64,000 nt of DNA from the NCBI RefSeq assembly GCF_905475395.1, contig NC_058339.1, positions 94,002,520 through 94,066,519 on the forward strand, read 5' to 3'. Each line of letters starts with the position of its first letter. The stretch's first letter is position 1. Under the pieces are notes generated by a model. That model ran no database searches and was not told the origin of the DNA. It saw only the letters and a list, made by a program, of their open reading frames with translations. Both the position numbers and the translations under genes were made by a program. This DNA comes from Chrysoperla carnea. Lineage: Eukaryota > Arthropoda > Insecta > Neuroptera > Chrysopidae. Below, one piece after another: positions 22,546-31,714 of the stretch.

Positions 22546-23913
22546 TATTTTGGTTTAATAAAATTTAATTTTAATTAAATAAGAAGTTAATATTAAAATT
22601 TTTAATTATATTTGTGATAAAAACTAAAAAAAAAGTAATTTTTGTTCTCATAATATTGATTCGTTTTGCATAAATAAAGCAATAATTTTTTAATTTTTTT
22701 TGTTTATTTTTCGTTTAATCTATCAGGGCGATTAATGAAATCAATTGTGCTTTATAAATCTATTAGATCAGGCACGGATTTAGAAACTAAGCGCCCCTAT
22801 GCTTTTTTAAAAATTTCCGCCCCTCTGTCCCTGAAAATAGGGCTTTTCATTTTAAAATCACGATTCACATTTGTTTCGTACTAAACGATTTATAACTAAT
22901 GTGATAAAATGCATAACAAATATCTTCTATCTTAGTCCTACTTATTGCTGTCAGTACGAAAAAATAAACTGCACTTGCGCATATGACATGATGAAAAGGT
23001 CTATTTGTAGAATTTATAGTTCATTTTTCAGCCACCAGCCACGCTGACGTCGGTAAGTAGTATATTAGCGCACAACAGCCCGCATTTAATGAGACAACTT
23101 AGCGCTCCCAGCGCCTCACTTATTTTGTCCATATTTTGGGGACAATATTTTCTATTGCGATCGTTCTCCTTCTTTATAACCTCCATGAACACAAGTATCA
23201 ATAATGTGAAACATAATGTTTCAAAAAAGTCTGGGAGAGTCGGGGATTTTTCAAATTTTGTCACATGTATTGCGAAAACAGTAGTTATTATTGATACTTG
23301 TGTTTGATTTTACTTGAAAGGTCTATATCTATGATAGTTAAGTATACTTTCGACCAAGTCACTTCTTTTCAAACAAATAAAAAATCAGTTCATCCGTTTA
23401 GGAGCTATGATCCAAAGACAGACACACATATAGACACGTCAAATTTATAACACCCCCATTTTCGACGAGGGCTAAAAATTAATTCAACCGATCGAACTTT
23501 TTATTTATGTAAATGGCTTTAATGGTCCTTGAAACATGTTTTAAATTAATAAAATACCAATCGAACCATTTGATGGCTTCTTGTAAGAGATATTTTTCAA
23601 AAGCACTGTCCAACTCAATCCGCAAGGTTACAAAAAAAACACGGGCGTGGAAATTGTTTATTCAAGAAATAAATTATTAACATAAAACTAATTGTTTAAT
23701 TACGCACATACTTGAAAGGTCTATATCTAAAAAATAAGTCTATGGCTAATTATACTCTAGTACCAACTTAAATTAAATTGTAAATAAAAAGTTATTTATT
23801 TATTTATATAATTAAATATTCATCTGGATCTGTCTTATAATTTTTTGTTTATCATAATTTTTGCAATTTCAATTGATATTGAGTAAATATTCAATTATTT
23901 TTAAGAATCAGAA
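22546..23913. other. Intergenic spacer with repeat debris
   Basis: AATAAA-like signals for the MDC1-like gene lie near 22555. A GC-richer block around 22770-22850 (GGCACGGATTTAGAAAC, GCGCCCCTATG) resembles the ends of hAT-like repeats. 23390-23470 (CCGTTTAGGAGCTATGATCC, AGACAGACACAC, ACACCCCCATT) is a common insect LINE or Helitron tail. A small hairpin element lies at 23188. No gene seen. Confidence 0.45.
23188..23304. repeat. 117-bp element with perfect 18-bp inverted ends
   Basis: AACACAAGTATCAATAAT at 23188-23205 is exactly inverted at 23287-23304. A second small palindrome, GAAACATAATGTTTC, lies just inside the left arm. A miniature DNA element or a transcribed hairpin; no target duplication is obvious. 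Confidence 0.65.
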
Positions 23914-24009
23914 ATGAGTGACGGTATAAATATACTTGATTTACCGGATGATATGCTGGAAAACATATTATCGTGTTTAAGTTACGACGAAATTGCGAAG
24001 AATAGATTG
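23914..24009 (+). CDS. First exon of an F-box protein (partial)
   Basis: ATG at 23914 opens 32 codons ending at a GTAAGT donor. The peptide INILDLPDDMLENILSCLSY, then DEIAKNRL, is the first half of an F-box, the roughly 45-residue Skp1-binding motif of SCF ubiquitin ligases. The second half (V..C..W) should be in the next exon, but none was found before the Penelope-like fragment that begins 280 bases later. The rest of the gene is either far away across the array or lost. Confidence 0.6.
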
Positions 24010-24289
24010 GTAAGTAAATGATACTTTTTAATTGTGCATATTTATGCATTAATGCATATATGAACATAAGTCAACCATCATTTTTGATAATTGAATACAA
24101 ATCAATCCAATTATTTATGTTTGATTATTAATTAATCATAAATTTTTTTCTTTATATGTATACATTTTATCTCCCGATTTCAAAAGTATCATTTTTAGCT
24201 CTTGATCTGTGTGAATTTTCTCAAAAACGATACTAGATAACATACCATCCTAGTATTTTTATATAAATGACGGTTAACGAGATTATGCA

Positions 24290-24696
24290 TTGAACAAATT
24301 TATTTTCAATTTAATAAAAAATTTTATTAACAGGTACCTGAAACCAATATGGGCAATCCATTGAGCCCTTTTTTAGCAAACATCTTCATGTCAAGATTGG
24401 AAAGGAATTTAAAACAAGCAGCGTAAAACAAGTATTTCCCACAACATTGGTATCGTTACGTAGATGACATATTTACAATTATAAATACTAAGAAAACGAG
24501 CGTACAAGATTTTTTGGAATTTCTGAACAAAGCGGAACCCAACATCAAAATCACCGTCGAAGAGGAGCTGGATGAAAACTTACCATTTTTGGATTTAAAA
24601 ATATCCAAAGATAGAGACAAGCTGACGTTAATAAACATTTACCGGAAGCTGACAAATGTGGATGGGTTCATTCCAAAGGACTCTTTTTATTATTAG
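24290..24696 (+). pseudogene. Penelope-like element reverse transcriptase fragment
   Basis: Reads TNMGNPLSPFLANIFMSRLE (reverse transcriptase motif B), a stop, then HWYRYVDDIFTI with the YVDD catalytic motif and EELDENLPFLDLKISKDRDK. Motif A lies in the part missing here, and the GIY-YIG endonuclease region is absent. Penelope-like elements are recognised by the GNPLSPxLA and RYVDDIF spacing and FLDLxI. Inactive. It directly precedes the TMEM209 exons in this and the other block (36.2-37.1 kb). Confidence 0.85.
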
Positions 24697-24747
24697 AGCC
24701 ACAAAATGACTGTTTTTAATTTTTCTGTTCGCAGGTTAACAACATAC

Positions 24748-25441
24748 CCATTATCCACAACAAACTTTCTTGCATCTGGTTGATGTGGTAATGGAACCAA
24801 TTGTGTATCCAAATAAGTAGCCATCAAATGCATTACAATCTAAAATTAAAATAATTAACATTTTTATATTACAGTACAGGCTGTTCCTCCACCATCATTT
24901 AATTAATAAAAACAATCCAGTAAATGTATGTGTATCGATTTGGATGATTTGGACGTCAATCGATTTGTACTGAAGACATGGCAATCAAGAAAATTCAATA
25001 TGGATGGCTACCACCAGACGACATAATGTGAAAAATGTATTTTTTAAATAATTTTCTTATTTTAATTTGATGAATAATAAATAAAATAAATAAAGTTTAG
25101 GTACAGGTACTTACAGCAGCATCGGTTGGTAAATGATCCTCCCATTGTTTACCATTAAAAGTTGAACCAGAATTCCAACGATATTCACTCATCGAACCAC
25201 CTTTTGCTAGTTCTTGAATCCATTTTACTAAATACTCTTGATTCGAATTCACTTCTAAGAATGGTATTAATGAACATAAAGTTGGTACAAATTGTTGAGC
25301 TAATTGTGTTTGAGCTGTTTTACGTAAACGTTCTAATCCAACTGTACCGATTTGTACACCAACAAAGTTATGACGATGTAATGCTTCATTCAAACAATCG
25401 ATTTCATCAACCAGACGACGAAGAATTGTTTGATAAATCCA
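24748..25441 (-). pseudogene. TMEM209: TMEM209 exon pair, copy 1
   Basis: Exon a is 25441-25115 (327 nt, 109 codons), with acceptor ATTATTTTTAG and donor GTAAGTACC. Exon b is 24839-24748 (right edge firm, left edge uncertain), with acceptor AATTTTAG. They join in phase. Exon a includes WIYQTILRRLVDEIDCL, VNSNQEYLVKWIQELAKGGS and MSEYRWNSGS, and exon b IVMHLMATYLDTQLVPLP, HQPDA. This follows the C-terminal half of TMEM209, a nuclear-envelope protein (family pattern NQEYLxxRIxELSxGGxMSxFRWN, LPTDSAIIMHxFCTYLDSRL). Copy 1 keeps the conserved GG and RWN and a full exon b, so it is closest to a functional sequence. No other TMEM209 exon is visible nearby. It could be part of a real gene continuing elsewhere or a captured segment. 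Confidence 0.8.
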
Positions 25442-25510
25442 CTAAAAATAATATTCATCAACATATATTTAAGCTCCCTCCCCGCCAGTCATCATATTTT
25501 TTAACCCTCG

Positions 25511-25878
25511 AACTAGAAAAAAGGGGTTTTATGGTTTATTTTTTAATTTTTTTCTTTGGTTTTGTTTGAAAGGTAATTTAATGGTGAGTGTTCTTACTAG
25601 AAAAAAGGGGTTTTATGGTTTATTTTTTAATGGTTTCTTTGGTTTTGTTTGAAAGGTAATTTAATGGTGAGTGTTCTTACTAGAAAAAAGGGGTTTTATG
25701 GTTTATTTTTTAATGGTTTCTTTGGTTTTGTTTGAAAGGTAATTTAATGGTGATTGTTCTTACTAGAAAAAAGGGGTTTTATGGTTTATTTTTTAATGGT
25801 TTCTTTGGTTTTGTTTGAAAGGTAATTTAATGGTGAGTGTTCTTACTAGAAAAAAGGGGTTTTATGGTTTATTTTTTA
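25511..25878 (+). repeat. 83-bp minisatellite, block 1
   Basis: About four and a half units of 83 bp with core GAAAGGTAATTTAATGGTGA, beginning just after the TMEM209 exon a acceptor region. Units differ mainly at a few positions (GGTGAGTGTT versus GGTGATTGTT). Confidence 0.92.
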
Positions 25879-27225
25879 AAATAAATTTTTAAGTTTAAAA
25901 GGGGTTTGATATTTTGCTACGCCTACTTAATATGTGTGTTTCAAAATGGCAGGTTTGATAACGCATAGTCTGTCAATGTTTTGCTATTACAAATAATCAG
26001 CTGTCATACATATAACCTATGAATTAGAATATCGAACGTGAATGAATTTCATCTAGGTAAGTGATTTATATTAATTAGACAAATACGATAATTATTTTAA
26101 ATCTATTCGATTTTTTATTAACATTAGTATTCAATTATTGTGGTTGTATTTTATTTTACAGTAATTTATAATATAAGCATAGCTTTTCTATTATGTGCAT
26201 AGATGGCGCGCAGTGTATCATTTTATTTTGACATTTTACGAAAAGTGATAATTTTAGTTTTAATATTAATAAAAATTAAAACATAAATTTAATTTATCGG
26301 TTCTAAATATATTTATTTGTTTATATAAATATATATTTATAAAGCTTGTGTAAAATGTATCCTAATTTATTTAATAAAAAAAAGTTTACATGATAAATAT
26401 GACGAAAAGGTAAGTGAAAAAATATTTATATTATATTTTATTATAATTATTGATTATATTAATTAATTATTTATTTTTTATAATTAGACATTTTTACTAA
26501 GTAATTTTTTTTATTCAAATAGCTACACATTTTAGCTCAGACCATATTTGTATTTTATTTTTTAGTCGGTAATTTAAAATTTAAGCATAGTTTTCTTATT
26601 ATGTAGATAGATGGCGCGCAGTGTATCATTTTATTTTGTTATGTTAGAAATGTCAAATTTGTTTCATGTTCTTAAATGTGATGCTACTTTTTGCATTTTA
26701 TTAAATTACATAGATAAATTTAATAAAAATTAATAAATAAATTCAATGTATCGGTATTAAATATATGTATGTGTAATGTGTATTTATAAATATAGTTTAT
26801 TTATATTCATTAATTTAAAGAAAAGTTTACATAATAAATAGGCATGTCGAAAATAAAAATAAACAAATAGTGTTATATTATAATTATTGATTATATTAAT
26901 TAATTATATATTTATTTTCATAGTATAATTTAGCTACTTTTTTACATAATAAATAATCATGATTTTCCAATTTTTGTTTTTTTTTTTAATCAACCTACAC
27001 CAAATTAGATTCCCTCAGTTTTGATAAATATATAATACTTATAATTACATTGAGGTACAAACTCAAATTGACCTAAAAGTTAAAAGTTTTCATTTGTTCA
27101 TGTTTAAATTTGTGGTTAATAAGTTGTATTAAATGTCAGTTGGATTACCCTCTGTAAAATGTCAATTTTTTTAATGATAGTGGGCAGATTACAAATTATG
27201 GTAAACATGACCATAGACAGCACCC
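25879..27225. other. Non-coding part of array unit 1, with two CTCF-like core motifs
   Basis: Up to about 26800 this matches the corresponding part of the units after 39 kb; beyond that the two diverge. It holds two diverged copies of one segment, each with an acceptor-like TTTTACAG or TTTTTTAG followed by TAATTTA and AAGCATAG, and then AGATGGCGCGCAGTGTATCA (26201 and 26609). A TTTCATCTAG/GTAAGTG donor-like site lies at 26056. No open frame of note. Confidence 0.6.
26195..26220 (+). promoter_or_regulatory. Candidate CTCF-type site (first of many)
   Basis: ATAGATGGCGCGCAGTG contains AGATGGCGC, the core bound by insect CTCF. The motif recurs at 26609 and twice in each unit of the main array (for example 39638 and 40064). 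Assignment rests on the core only. Confidence 0.4.
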
Positions 27226-27391
27226 ACCATCGAAATTAATATTAGTTCAGCAAGTTTACCATAAATGGCATTTAAATGTATTTTGTTTTTGTAATAAGTT
27301 TTTTCACTGAAATAATTTTTAAAATTCATACTTTACTATGTTATGTTTTCTTTACTACAAATTATCAAATTGATTTTTCCAATCCTTTCTT
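27226..27391 (+). repeat. Left arm of a long inverted repeat
   Basis: About 165 bases matching 30801-30968 in reverse complement with only scattered differences. It starts around TTAGTTCAGCAAGTTTACCA and ends at TTTTTCCAATCCTTTC. The arms enclose 3.4 kb of tandem TIR elements. Confidence 0.85.
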
Positions 27392-27487
27392 TTTTATTTG
27401 CACATAAGGTGCAAATAATTCGCTATGTAAATGGAACAAACGAAACTTACCATTTCCCTATCAGGTACTACTTTTTCCCCTTTCAAC

Positions 27488-27802
27488 TTATATTCTCCTA
27501 ATACAAATGTTAAAAATTTTCATAATTTTTGGTGAAATTTCTCTTGAAAAATTTACGTTTTGAAAATGTAAAATCGCTATATCTCGAAAACGGTTGGTCC
27601 TAGGGCAAAAAGGACGAAAATTTTGTGCCACTCCTGAACCTCTTGCTTAGAATGTTTTTCCAAATAACATCGATGAAAAATTTCCGGGAAATTCGTGAAA
27701 ATGGAAAATTTTGTTTAAAAATTGATGGATTTTTTCTCATTTTTTTGTGTTTTTTGGCCAAAATTACTTCAATTTTCTTCAATTTGTATTAGGAGAATAT
27801 AA
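27488..27802. mobile_element. MITE copy 1, 315 bp, 21-bp perfect inverted ends
   Basis: Ends TTATATTCTCCTAATACAAA(T) and its exact inverse. A TA on each side of TTCTCC...GGAGAA would fit Tc1/mariner-type insertion. The interior has no frame. Copies 2-6 follow at 28658, 29370, 29926, 30207 and 30762. Confidence 0.85.
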
Positions 27803-28311
27803 TGCCAGGTTAGTACACTAAGATTTTCATAAAAAGATTTTCATTTTCTTTTTTATTTGCACATAAGTTGCAAACAAATAATTCGCTATGTTAATGGATC
27901 GAAACGAACAATTAGTTAAAAGTTTTATACTAATTAATTAATGCCAGAAAAGGATAAAGGTTTTTAGGGTGAAAACACTTACTTACCATTTCCCTATCAG
28001 GTACTACTATTTCCCTTGGAACTTATATTCAATACAAATATTTATATCCAATACAATAACTTGAATCTTTAAAATTTATTTTATTAAACAACACCAGAAG
28101 ATAATTTAATAAAAATTATTAAATTTGTATTTAATGTAATTAATAATTAATTAATAAATAAATAAATATATTTATTATTTTTAAATTTGTACCAGTTAAC
28201 AAAAAAAAATGAAGTATAAATATTAAAAATCATTTCTATCAACAAACACATTTCTATTTAATTTGATGCATTGAAAACAATGTATGTAAGTTAACAAATG
28301 AAACTAGTAGG
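27803..28311. other. Spacer between MITE copies
   Basis: Contains a partial copy of the MITE-linked flank (ATTTGCACATAAG, then TTACCATTTCCCTATCAGGT near 27990) and AT-rich sequence with no coding pattern. Confidence 0.5.
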
Positions 28312-28657
28312 GCCATCTATAGAAAACATATTGAACTACACATATTTACAGAAGCAGAGACATCTATGGTAAATAGTTTGAACTAATATCAATTGCGACA
28401 GTAATGCCATCTATCGCAAATAGTCTGAACTAACATGATACCGATGACAGTGACATCTATGAATAACATTTTGAACTAACAGTAACGACGGTGGTTCCAT
28501 CTTTGGCGAATATTTTGAACTAACAGTAACGACGGTGGTGCCCCCTCTGGTGAATATTTTGAACTAACAGTAACGATGGTGGTGCCATCTTTGGTGAATA
28601 TTTTAAACTAATAGTAACGACGGTGGTGCCATCTTTGGTGAATATTTTGAACTAACT
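28312..28657 (+). repeat. Degenerate 45-50-bp minisatellite
   Basis: About seven units of the form GCCATCTWTGGTGAATATTT, TGAACTAACAGTAACGACGG, TGGT. Early units are diverged and the last four are close to one another. The last unit runs straight into the truncated MITE copy 2. Confidence 0.85.
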
Positions 28658-28949
28658 GTTGAAAATTTTTATAATTTTTGGTGAAATTAGTTTTGAAAAA
28701 GTGACTTGTGAAAATGGAAAATTGGCTGTATTTCGAAAACGGTTAGTCCTAGAGCAAAAGGACGAAAATTTTGAGCATATTCTGAACGTCGTGCTTAGAA
28801 TGTTTTTCCAAATAACATCTATGAAAAATTCCCGAAAAATTCGTGAAAATGGAAAATTTTGTTTAAAAATTGATGGATTTTTTCTCATTTTTTTGTGGTT
28901 TTTGGCCAAAATTACTTCAATTTCTTCAATTTGTATTAGGAGAATATAA
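28658..28949. mobile_element. MITE copy 2, left end missing
   Basis: Lacks the first about 23 bases including the left inverted end; the right end is intact. More diverged than the other copies. Confidence 0.8.
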
Positions 28950-29188
28950 TGCCAGGTTAGTACACTAAGATTTTCAGCAAAAAGATTTTCATTTTCTTTT
29001 TTATTTGCACATAAGGTGCAAATAATTCGCTATGTAAATGGAACGAAACGAAACGAACAAAATAAATAGTTAAAATTGTTTTATTTATACTTATAAAAAA
29101 ATACCAGAAAAAAGAAAAAAGAAAAAGGTTTTCAGGGTGAAAACACTTACTTACCATTTCCCTATCAGGTACTACTTTTTCCCTTATC

Positions 29189-29292
29189 AACCCAACCCAA
29201 CCCAATCCAACCCAACCCAACCCAACCCAACCCAACCCAACCCAACCCAACCCAACCAAACCCAACCCAACCCAACCCAACCCAACCCAACC
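29189..29292 (-). repeat. CCCAA (TTGGG on the minus strand) tandem tract
   Basis: About 20 pentamer units with two small interruptions (CCCAATCC, CCAAACC). TTGGG is a variant of the insect telomere repeat TTAGG. Here it is internal, between copies of the MITE flanking sequence. Confidence 0.95.
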
Positions 29293-29369
29293 CAAAAAAG
29301 AAAAAGGTTTTAGGGTGAAAACACTAACTTACCATTTCCCTATCAGGTACTACTTTTTCCCCTTTCAAC

Positions 29370-29683
29370 TTATATTCTCCTAATACAAATGTTAAAAATT
29401 TTCATAATTTTTGGTGAAATTTCTCTTGAAAAATTTACGTTTTGAAAATGTAAAATCGCTATATCTCGAAAACGGTTGGTCCTAGGGCAAAAAGGACGAA
29501 AATTTTGTGCCACTCCTGAACCTCTTGCTTAGAATGCTATTCCAAATAACATCGATGAAAAATTTCCGGGAAATTCGTGAAAATGGAAAATTTTGTTTAA
29601 AAATTGATGGATTTTTTCTCATTTTTTTGTGTTTTTTGGCCAAAATTACTTCAATTTCTTCAATTTGTATTAGGAGAATATAA
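29370..29683. mobile_element. MITE copy 3, full length
   Basis: Both inverted ends intact; almost identical to copy 1. Starts a tandem series with copy 4 at a 556-bp period that includes about 240 bp of flank. Confidence 0.88.
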
Positions 29684-29925
29684 TGCCAGGTTAGTACACT
29701 AAGATTTTCAGCAAAAAGATTTTCATTTTCTTTTTTATTTGCACATAAGGTGCAAATAATTCGCTATGTAAATGGAACGAAACGAAACGAACAAAATAAA
29801 TAGTTAAAATTGCTTTATTTATACTTATAAAATAATACCAGAAAAAAGAAAAAAGAAAAAGGTTTTCAGGGTGAAAACACTTACTTACCAATTCCCTATC
29901 AGGTACTACTTTTTCCCTTTTCAAC

Positions 29926-30146
29926 TTATATTCTCCTAATACAAATGTTAAAAATTTTCATAATTTTTGGTGAAATTTGTCTTGAAAAAGTTTACATGTG
30001 AAAATGAAAATTCGCTATATCTCGAAAACGGTTGGTCCTAGGGCAAAAAGGACGAAAATTTTGTGCCACTCCTGTACCTCTTGCTTAGAATGTTTTTCCA
30101 AATAACATCGATGAAAAATTTCCGGGAAATTCGTGAAAATGGAAAT
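29926..30146. mobile_element. MITE copy 4, cut by a TTGGG tract
   Basis: Left end intact. The element is broken at AAAATGGAAA, where the TTGGG tract begins, and its right third is absent. Confidence 0.85.
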
Positions 30147-30200
30147 GGTTGGGTTGTTTTGGGTTGGGTTGGGTTGGGTTGGGTTGGGTTGGGTTGGGTT
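30147..30200 (+). repeat. TTGGG tandem tract
   Basis: About ten pentamers with one interruption (TTGTTTTGGG), in the opposite orientation to the tract at 29189. It sits exactly at the break of MITE copy 4 and is followed at once by the start of copy 5. Confidence 0.95.
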
Positions 30201-30206
30201 TTCAAC

Positions 30207-30520
30207 TTATATTCTCCTAATACAAATGTTAAAAATTTTCATAATTTTTGGTGAAATTTGTCTTGAAATTTTTACATGTGAAAATGGAAAATTGGCTATA
30301 TCTCGAAAACGGTTGGTCCTAGGGCAAAAAGGACGAAAATTTTGTGCCACTCCTGAACCACTTGCTTAGAAAGTTTTCCAAATAACATCGATGAAAAATT
30401 TCCGGGAAATTCGTGAAAATGGAAAATTTTGTTTAAAAATTGATGGATTTTTTCTCATTTTTTTGTGTTTTTTGGCCAAAATTACTTCAATTTTCTTCAA
30501 TTTGTATTAGGAGAATATAA
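30207..30520. mobile_element. MITE copy 5, full length
   Basis: Both ends intact. With its flank it repeats at 555 bp to copy 6. Confidence 0.88.
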
Positions 30521-30761
30521 TGCCAGGTTAGTACACTAAGATTTTCATAAAAAGATTTTCATTTTCTTTTTTATTTGCACATAAGGTGCAAATAATTCGC
30601 TATGTAAATGGAACGAAACGAAACGAACAAAATAAATAGTTAAAATTGTTTTATTTATACTTATAAAATAATACCAGAAAAAAGAAAAAAGAAAAGGGTT
30701 TTTAGGGTGAAAACACTTACTTGCCATTTCCCTATCAGGTACTACTATTTTCCTTTTTAAC

Positions 30762-30800
30762 TTATATTCTCCTTATACAAATGTTAAAAATTTTCATAAT
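30762..30800. mobile_element. MITE copy 6, first 39 bases only
   Basis: The left end is present, then the sequence switches at TTTTCATAAT to the right arm of the long inverted repeat. Confidence 0.75.
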
Positions 30801-30968
30801 AAAGAAGAAAGAATTGGAAAAATCAATTTGATAATTTGTAGTAAAGAAAACATAACATAGTAAAGTATGAATTTTAAAAATTATTTAAGTGAAAAAACTT
30901 AAAGGATTACAAAAACAAAATACATCTAAATGCCATCTATGGTAAACTTGTTGAACTAACATTTATTT
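30801..30968 (-). repeat. Right arm of the long inverted repeat
   Basis: Reverse complement of 27226-27391 with scattered changes and a short indel. Its inner edge coincides with the break in MITE copy 6. Confidence 0.85.
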
Positions 30969-31044
30969 CGATAGTTGAAATACATACAGCGCCATATAAA
31001 TATTTTAAAACTAATGATCGTTTATGATCGTACATTTCCGTGAT

Positions 31045-31560
31045 ATTGCCTTTTATTTAGTTAATTTATTTATTGTGCATTTGTTGTGTTATTATGATAA
31101 TAATTAGTTGTTATTAGTGAAAAATTTAAGAAATTAAACTTGTAAGTTATTTTTATAATCATATGTATTTAATTTAAACATAATTCCTAAATTTTGAGAA
31201 TATAAAATACGCCACAAAAGTGTAAACAACAAACATCTACCAATTTTTCTGCCTTTTATTTAGTTTATTTATTTATTGTGCATTTGTTGTGTTATTACGA
31301 TAATAATTAGTTGTTATTAATAAATAATTGAAAAAATAAAATTTGTAAGTTATTTTTATTATCATTTTAATTAAATATAAACATAATTACTAAAATTTTG
31401 AAGATATGTACAAACAAACTGATATAAACAAAATGGCTGCCTTTTATTTATTTTATTCATTTATTATTCGTTTGTTTTGTTATTAATTAATAATTAATTA
31501 AATAAAAATTGTAAGTTATTTTTTAAAATTATTTGCATATTAATTAAAAATATAAACAGA
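31045..31560 (+). repeat. Three diverged tandem copies of an about 200-bp segment
   Basis: Each copy has TGCCTTTTATTTA, an ATTTATTGTG-like stretch with TTTGTTGTGTTATTA, GTTATTA and TTGTAAGTTATTTTT (31046, 31250, 31438). The last part matches a splice donor, so these may be duplicated leader exons. No coding capacity. Confidence 0.6.
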
Positions 31561-31638
31561 ACATTAAGACTATAATTATGTTCATTTGATTTTGATGTTA
31601 TTTCAGAGAAGTTAGTTTTTTATTTTGATTGATTTCAG

Positions 31639-31714
31639 ATACATTGGTAATTTATTGGATCCACCGTTAAGATCAAGATTTCAAGCACGAGATGTATCCC
31701 ATCTTAGTTACCAG
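31639..31714 (+). pseudogene. VWA8: VWA8 exon from the first AAA module (isolated)
   Basis: 76 bases between acceptor GATTTCAG and donor GTAGGTG. One base plus 25 codons read YIGNLLDPPLRSRFQARD, VSHLSYQ. The segment GNxLDPPLRSRFQARD is the sensor region of the first AAA ATPase module of VWA8, a large mitochondrial AAA/VWA protein of about 1900 residues. The splice sites are intact. The next VWA8 exons are not in the following 1.8 kb. Confidence 0.75.

Noticed and set aside
24950-25050. Short plus-strand frame DLDDLDVNRFVLKTWQSRKF in the TMEM209 intron, kept in all units
   Set aside because: It stays open over about 30 codons but has no splice sites, and its conservation is explained by unit identity.
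25162-25569. 135-codon plus-strand frame, repeated in every unit
   Set aside because: It is the antisense of TMEM209 exon a continuing into the minisatellite; the minus-strand frame with splice sites and family similarity explains the sequence.
25511-25878. Evenly spaced direct repeats resembling a CRISPR array
   Set aside because: Repeats are contiguous without unique spacers and the context is a eukaryotic genome with introns.
29189-29292. Frame encoding a GWVGLGWVGL repeat protein
   Set aside because: Translation of the CCCAA tract only.
29189-30200. A true chromosome end
   Set aside because: The tracts are only about 50 and 100 bp and are embedded in repeats on both sides, so they are interstitial.
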